This document shows positions 23,804-28,716 of a stretch of DNA of 28,716 nt, piece after piece. The notes beneath the pieces were generated by a model that was not told the DNA's origin, made no database searches, and saw only the letters and a list, made by a program, of their open reading frames with translations. The stretch comes from Deltaproteobacteria bacterium. GTDB lineage: Bacteria > Desulfobacterota > DSM-4660 > Desulfatiglandales > HGW-15. Location of the stretch: positions 1-28,716 of the forward strand of contig JAGVAP010000073.1 of the NCBI GenBank assembly GCA_020060215.1, in the 5' to 3' direction. The first letter of the stretch is position 1. Every line of letters starts with the position of its first letter. The position numbers and the translations under genes were made by a program.

Positions 23804-24475
23804 ATGGAAAAGACGCGGAAGATCGTCATCGCGGAAGACCACAAGATCCTGCGCGAAGGTCTGAAGTCCCTCCTCGGGAGCATCGAAGACCTTGAAATCG
23901 TCGGTGAGGCATCGGACGGGCTCGAGGCGATCCGGTGCGTCGAGAACGAACGCCCGGAGCTCCTGCTGCTCGATCTCTCCATGCCGAAGATGAACGGGAT
24001 CTCGGTGATCCGCGACCTCAAGAGCCGCTTTCCGGAGACCAGGATCCTTGTGCTGACCATCCACGACTCCGAGGACTACATCCTGGAATCCTTTCATGCC
24101 GGCCTGGACGGTTACTGTCTGAAGGATGCGAACCATTCCGAGCTGCTTTCTGCGATCAGGGCCGTTCTCCACGGGAAGAAGTACCTGAGCCCGAGCATTT
24201 CGGAAAAGGTTCTGGAAGGGTTCCTCGACGACCGAAAGACCTTCAAGACGCGCTCCTCATGGGATATGCTCACCCAGAGAGAAAGAGAAGTGGTGAAGCT
24301 GGTCGGTGAGGGGTACAAGAACAAGGAGATCTCGGACTACCTCTGTATCAGCGTGAAGACGGTGGAGAAACACAGGAGCAACATCATGAGGAAGCTGGAC
24401 ATCCACACCTCTTCCGGGCTGACGGCCGTAGCCATAGAGAAGGGACTCGTCACGCGGACGGCCACAAACCTCTGA
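23804..24475 (+). CDS. NarL/FixJ-type response regulator
   Basis: 223 residues. The receiver (about 5-125) has acidic residues in VIAEDH, phospho-Asp D57 in LLLLDLSMPKMNG, a Thr in VLTIHD and Lys in YCLKDAN. The C-terminal LuxR-type helix-turn-helix (about 155-215) reads LTQREREVVKLVGEGYKNKE, then ISVKTVEKHRSNIMRKLDIH. It binds DNA as a phosphorylation-dependent dimer. ATG 23804 is preceded by GAGGAGTTCCT, nearly the same ribosome site as the sensor gene at 21444. It lies 159 bases after the TrkH gene on the same strand. Its kinase is not obvious: the nearby kinases are hybrid types, so pairing is open. Confidence 0.93.
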   Translation: MEKTRKIVIAEDHKILREGLKSLLGSIEDLEIVGEASDGLEAIRCVENERPELLLLDLSMPKMNGISVIRDLKSRFPETRILVLTIHDSEDYILESFHAGLDGYCLKDANHSELLSAIRAVLHGKKYLSPSISEKVLEGFLDDRKTFKTRSSWDMLTQREREVVKLVGEGYKNKEISDYLCISVKTVEKHRSNIMRKLDIHTSSGLTAVAIEKGLVTRTATNL

Positions 24476-24682
24476 TTGCATTTCGAACAGGGACTCCCGG
24501 TGGTTTTCTGTAGGAATAGCGGTTCAACGCGTTCTGATCCAACATTTCCTCTGCTGCCGGCACTCATCACCGGCAAGCCATTGTTCATACCACCGGCGTG
24601 CCGGCGTGCCAGTGAATGATTCCTTTATCCAGTGTCACCCGCCCAGGACCCTTCGTGGCGATGGACAGGGAGGCGATCCGGA

Positions 24683-25903
<1,221 letters not shown>

Positions 25904-25972
25904 CCGTCGGATCTCCTGATGGACAAGTCTCGTAAACTTCAAAATGGATGCAGGATTCAGGATGCAGCATCT

Positions 25973-26045
25973 TGGATCCTGGATCCGTCGAACCGGCGAG
26001 GACCGGCTTCAACGTTTCTCCATTTGATCAGACCGGCCGCCGGCC
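25973..26045 (-). repeat. Dispersed repeat overlapping the cheB 3' end, inverted copy of 1197-1270
   Basis: Read on the minus strand it matches 1197-1270. The first half of the repeat encodes the last eleven or so residues of CheB (AGGRSDQMEKR) and its TGA. The second half is the spacer before the next kinase gene, where GGATCCAGGATCC and CATCCTGAATCCTGCATCC-type low-complexity sequence follows. Confidence 0.75.
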
Positions 26046-26644
26046 AGAGGCAACGCTCGTATGAACGCCGAAATCCCCTCCAGGCTCATCGCCCGAGCGG
26101 CCGGGCACGCTTCCAGCGCCGCCTGCGGCATGACCGGTGCCCGGGCCAGCTCCGGTCGCTGGACCAGGGCCGTCCCCCCGGACTCCCACACGATCCGGAG
26201 CCCCCTGGCGCCGTCGCCGTTAGCGCCGCTCAGGATGACCGCGGTCAGCCCTTGGCCGTAGGTGTCCGCTGCCGACTCGAAGAGCACGTCGATGGAAGGG
26301 CGGGAGAACATGACCGGTTCATCCAAAGAGAGCGAGAGCCGGTAATCCGGTTCCACCAGCAGGTGGTAGTCGGGAGGGGCGACATAGACCGTGTCTCCCA
26401 GGATGGGTTCCTTGTCCTCGGCCTCCTTCACTTTCATCCGGCATTTCGCCCCGAGCACCTCGGGAAGCAGGCCTTCCCCCTCCCGGGACTGGTGGACGAC
26501 CACGATGAGCGGAAGGGCATACCCCTGCGGCAGCGCCGGGAGGATGACGGAGAGGGCCTCCACGGCCCCGAAGGACGCGCCCAGCACCACGGCTTCCTTT
26601 CGCGTCGGCGGCTGCCGTCCGCATGGATTTGAATGGGGGGCCAT
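26009..26644 (-). CDS. cheB: CheB-type methylesterase domain protein without receiver
   Basis: 211 residues carrying only the catalytic methylesterase domain. The serine-hydrolase triad is visible: S24 in LGASFGAVEAL, H51 in VVVHQS and D144 in LSGANGDGARGL. VYVAPPDYHLLVE and MFSRPSIDVLFESAA are typical of the domain. Classical CheB has an N-terminal receiver that controls activity. Here none is fused, so control must come from a partner, perhaps a receiver of the adjacent hybrid kinase. ATG 26644 is ten bases after GAGG and seven after the cheR stop. The C-terminus is supplied by a dispersed repeat. No methyl-accepting protein is in the window, so its target is uncertain. Confidence 0.88.
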   Translation of the reverse strand: MAPHSNPCGRQPPTRKEAVVLGASFGAVEALSVILPALPQGYALPLIVVVHQSREGEGLLPEVLGAKCRMKVKEAEDKEPILGDTVYVAPPDYHLLVEPDYRLSLSLDEPVMFSRPSIDVLFESAADTYGQGLTAVILSGANGDGARGLRIVWESGGTALVQRPELARAPVMPQAALEACPAARAMSLEGISAFIRALPLAGGRSDQMEKR

Positions 26645-26651
26645 TCCTGTG

Positions 26652-27482
26652 CTACCTCTTTTGATAGATCCGCTCCTCGGGGACGAACCGTGTGAAATCT
26701 TCCGCGTGACAGGAGAAACGGAGCCTCTCCTTCGACCCGAGCCCGAGGAACCCTCTTCGAACCAGCGAATCCTTGAAAAGCCCCACCGCTCGATCCTGCA
26801 GCTCCCGATCGAAGTAGATGAGGACATTGCGGCAGGAGACCAGGTGCACCTCGGCGAAGACCGAATCGGAGGCGAGGCTGTGATCCGAGAACACCGCGCG
26901 GCCGCGCAGGCTCTTGTCCAGTACCGCACCCCCGTAGGCGGCGGTGTAGTAGTCCGAGAGGGACGATTTCCCGCCGGAGCGGCGGTGGTTCTCGGTAAAC
27001 AGCGCCATGCGGTCGAGCTCGTACACGCCCGCCTCCGCCTTTCTCAGGGCCTCCGCGTTGATATCGGTCCCGTAGAAGAGGGTTCGCCCCTCCAGACCTT
27101 CCTCCCGGAAAAGGATGGCCAGGGAGTAGAGCTCCTCTCCGCCGCTGCACCCCGGGACCCAGACCTTCAGCGAAGGGTACGTCTTCAGGTGCGGCACCAC
27201 CTTCTCCCGGATCGACCGGAAATAGGACGGGTCCCGGAACATCTCGCTCACCTGGATGGTCAGAAAGGCCACCAGCTGAGGCAGCACGCCTTCGTCGTGG
27301 AGGAGCTTGTCCTGGAGCATGGAGATGCTGCTGCACCGGAAATGCTCCTTTGCCAGGGAAAGACGCCGTTTGAGCGAAGCGGTGGAGTAGCCCCGGAAAT
27401 CGTAGTGATACTTCCGGTAGAGGGCCTCCAGGAGGAGCACCCTCTCGATGTCCTCCGTCCTTTCCCGCTCGTACCTTTTCAC
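26652..27482 (-). CDS. cheR: CheR-type protein-glutamate methyltransferase
   Basis: 276 residues, the standard CheR length. The N-terminal helical domain has YHYDFRGYSTASLKRRL. The SAM-binding domain carries LTIQVSEMFRDPSYF with the substrate Arg, WVPGCSGGEELYSLAI (motif I, residues 108-123), FYGTDINAEALRKAE (acidic D140) and VSCRNVLIYFD. It transfers methyl from S-adenosylmethionine to Glu residues of receptor-like proteins. The start is GTG 27482, overlapping the upstream TGA by four bases (GTGA), so it is coupled to the hybrid kinase gene; cheB follows after seven bases. CheR/CheB next to a giant hybrid kinase, without CheA or CheW, points to a non-flagellar signalling module. Confidence 0.92.
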   Translation of the reverse strand: MKRYERERTEDIERVLLLEALYRKYHYDFRGYSTASLKRRLSLAKEHFRCSSISMLQDKLLHDEGVLPQLVAFLTIQVSEMFRDPSYFRSIREKVVPHLKTYPSLKVWVPGCSGGEELYSLAILFREEGLEGRTLFYGTDINAEALRKAEAGVYELDRMALFTENHRRSGGKSSLSDYYTAAYGGAVLDKSLRGRAVFSDHSLASDSVFAEVHLVSCRNVLIYFDRELQDRAVGLFKDSLVRRGFLGLGSKERLRFSCHAEDFTRFVPEERIYQKR

Positions 27483-28716
27483 CTGGGCATCCAGACGCGC
27501 ACCAGCGACAGGAGCTTCTCGACATCCAGGGGCTTGGCCATGTAGTCGTTGGCCCCGGCGGCGAGGCACTGCTCCTGGTCGCTCGGCATGGCCTTGGCCG
27601 TCAGCGCGATGATGGGCAGCTTCCTCCACTCTTTCCGTCTCCGGATCTCCCTCATGGCCGTGAATCCATCCATCTCAGGCATCATAACGTCCATCAGGAC
27701 AAGGTCAATGGATGGACCATCCCCCTTCTGCGAGCGCTCCAGGATCTCCAGGGCCTCACGGCCGTTTCGGGCGATCTCCACCGCGGCCCCTTTCGGCTCG
27801 AGGATGCTCGTCAAGGCGTAGACGTTCCGCACATCGTCCTCCACGACCAGGATGCGCCTGCGCTCCAGCAGGGCGTCCCGACTGCGGGCGCTCTCGATCA
27901 TCTTCCGCTGTTCCGCCGGAAGCTCCGAGACCACCTGGTGGAGGAACAGGGTGACTTCATCCAGAAGCCGCTCCGGCGACTTGGCCCCCTTGATGATGAT
28001 GGACTTCGAATACCTCCTGAGCCGCTGCTCCTGATCGGCCGTGATCTCCCGGCCTGTGTAGACGATCACGGGCGGGAAGGAATACCGGTCTTCCCGGCTG
28101 AGCGTCTCCAGGACGGACAACCCCGACCCGTCGGGGAGGCTCAGATCGAGGACCATGCAGTCGACCGTGACGCTCTTGAGGACCTCCAGGCACTCGGCGG
28201 CGGTGCGCGCGGCGACCGTCTCGACCTCCGGCGAGCCCAGGAGCCGCCGCAGGCTGTCGAGCTGAACCGGGTCGTCTTCCACGATGAGGACGCGGCGGAG
28301 CTTCCGGGTGATTCGCGTCTCCAGCCCCCTGAAGGCCTGCACCAGCTGCTCCCGCTTCACCGGCTTGAGCATGTAGCCGACCGCGCCGAGCGAAAGGGCC
28401 GTCTGGGTGTAGTCGCTCACGGAGACCACGTGGACGGGGATGTGCCTCGTCCGGGAGTCTCGCTTGAACCGATCCAGCACCGAAAGGCCGGAGCCGTCAG
28501 GGAGGTTGACGTCCAGGACGATGGCGCTCGGCAGGTACTGCGCGGCCGTCGCCAGCGCCTCCTCGGCGGTCATCGCCACCAGGCACTGGAAGCCGAGCTC
28601 GTGCGCGAGGTTGTAGAGGATCCGGGCAAAGGGCTCGTCGTCCTCCACGACCAGGATCATCCGGCTGTCTCGCGAGATGCGCTCGCGGTCGTCCTCGAAC
28701 CGGCGGAGCGGCGGGC
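27479..28716 (-). CDS. Hybrid sensor kinase, C-terminal part with three receiver domains (cut by window edge)
   Basis: 412 residues are visible and the frame is open to the right edge. The first visible residues, FEDDRERISRDSR, are the linker that usually joins a kinase ATPase domain to tandem receivers, so the N-terminal sensor and kinase core lie outside. Receiver 1 starts MILVVEDDEPF with phospho-Asp in AIVLDVNLPDGSG. Receiver 2 starts VLIVEDDPVQ with VLDLSLPDGSG. A charged linker (VSELPAEQRKMIESARSRD) precedes receiver 3, which has ILVVEDDVRN, LVLMDVMMPEMDG and MAKPLD. All three phospho-Asp residues are kept, so a multi-step relay is plausible. The in-frame ATG at 28660 is probably internal. 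The stop overlaps the cheR start. Confidence 0.9.
   Translation of the reverse strand, partial: PPLRRFEDDRERISRDSRMILVVEDDEPFARILYNLAHELGFQCLVAMTAEEALATAAQYLPSAIVLDVNLPDGSGLSVLDRFKRDSRTRHIPVHVVSVSDYTQTALSLGAVGYMLKPVKREQLVQAFRGLETRITRKLRRVLIVEDDPVQLDSLRRLLGSPEVETVAARTAAECLEVLKSVTVDCMVLDLSLPDGSGLSVLETLSREDRYSFPPVIVYTGREITADQEQRLRRYSKSIIIKGAKSPERLLDEVTLFLHQVVSELPAEQRKMIESARSRDALLERRRILVVEDDVRNVYALTSILEPKGAAVEIARNGREALEILERSQKGDGPSIDLVLMDVMMPEMDGFTAMREIRRRKEWRKLPIIALTAKAMPSDQEQCLAAGANDYMAKPLDVEKLLSLVRVWMPR

Noticed and set aside
24555..24575. TGCCGG/CCGGCA stem in the convergent gap after the response regulator
   Set aside because: The stem is only six base pairs with no T-run, so it is too weak to call a terminator.
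27479..28660. Free-standing triple-receiver protein starting at ATG 28660
   Set aside because: The frame continues upstream to the window edge through a FEDDRERI linker typical of hybrid kinases, and no ribosome site precedes the ATG.

Overview
The window is GC-rich, densely coding bacterial chromosome. It most resembles a Desulfobacterota ('deltaproteobacterial') anaerobe. This is an inference from several signs: the fmdB-ispF-cysS-uvrB gene order, a cytoplasmic acetylene-hydratase-like molybdoenzyme, a MaoC-SDR fusion, a hydroxyacid-oxoacid transhydrogenase, many hybrid sensor kinases, and the low-complexity intergenic repeats. No tRNA, rRNA, CRISPR array, transposase or phage gene was seen.

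Layout: (1) 1-902, minus: 5' part of a MaoC-type dehydratase fused to a short-chain dehydrogenase, cut by the left edge. (2) 903-1411: a non-coding block of repeats (long hairpin plus two dispersed repeat units), ending in a good promoter. (3) 1412-7376, plus: a compact housekeeping run: gmhA (heptose isomerase), a conserved protein of unknown function, an FmdB zinc ribbon, ispF, cysS and uvrB. (4) 7623-10679, minus: a 1018-residue membrane hybrid histidine kinase. (5) 11014-13116, plus: a molybdopterin/4Fe-4S enzyme, convergent with a REC-GAF-kinase (13127-14767, minus). (6) 15051-16300, plus: a Phd-type antitoxin with a clear promoter and operator, a frameshifted and truncated VapC-like toxin remnant, and an SDR dehydrogenase. 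(7) 16583-17879, minus: two overlapping genes of unknown function, one a small zinc ribbon. (8) 18153-19677, plus: an OsmC-family protein and a diiron ferritin-like protein. (9) 19888-21165, minus: hydroxyacid-oxoacid transhydrogenase. (10) 21444-24475, plus: a membrane 4-helix-bundle/HAMP sensor with no output domain, overlapping a TrkH-type K+ channel subunit, then a NarL-type response regulator. (11) 24683-28716, minus: a signalling operon with the C-terminal three receivers of a large hybrid kinase (cut by the right edge), cheR, cheB and a REC-kinase.

Signal transduction dominates the second half: four kinase or kinase-fragment genes, one free response regulator, and a CheR/CheB pair with no chemoreceptor, CheA or CheW in view. 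The other striking layer is intergenic. One composite repeat family recurs at about 1.1, 7.4-7.6 and 16.4-16.6 kb. A second repeat at 1.2 kb recurs inverted at 26.0 kb, where it encodes the last residues and stop codon of cheB. The best leads for undescribed biology are the uncharacterised protein at 2170-3117, the coupled unknown pair at 16583-17879, the OsmC/diiron pair, the sensor-TrkH overlap and the molybdoenzyme with an Asp in place of a cluster cysteine.
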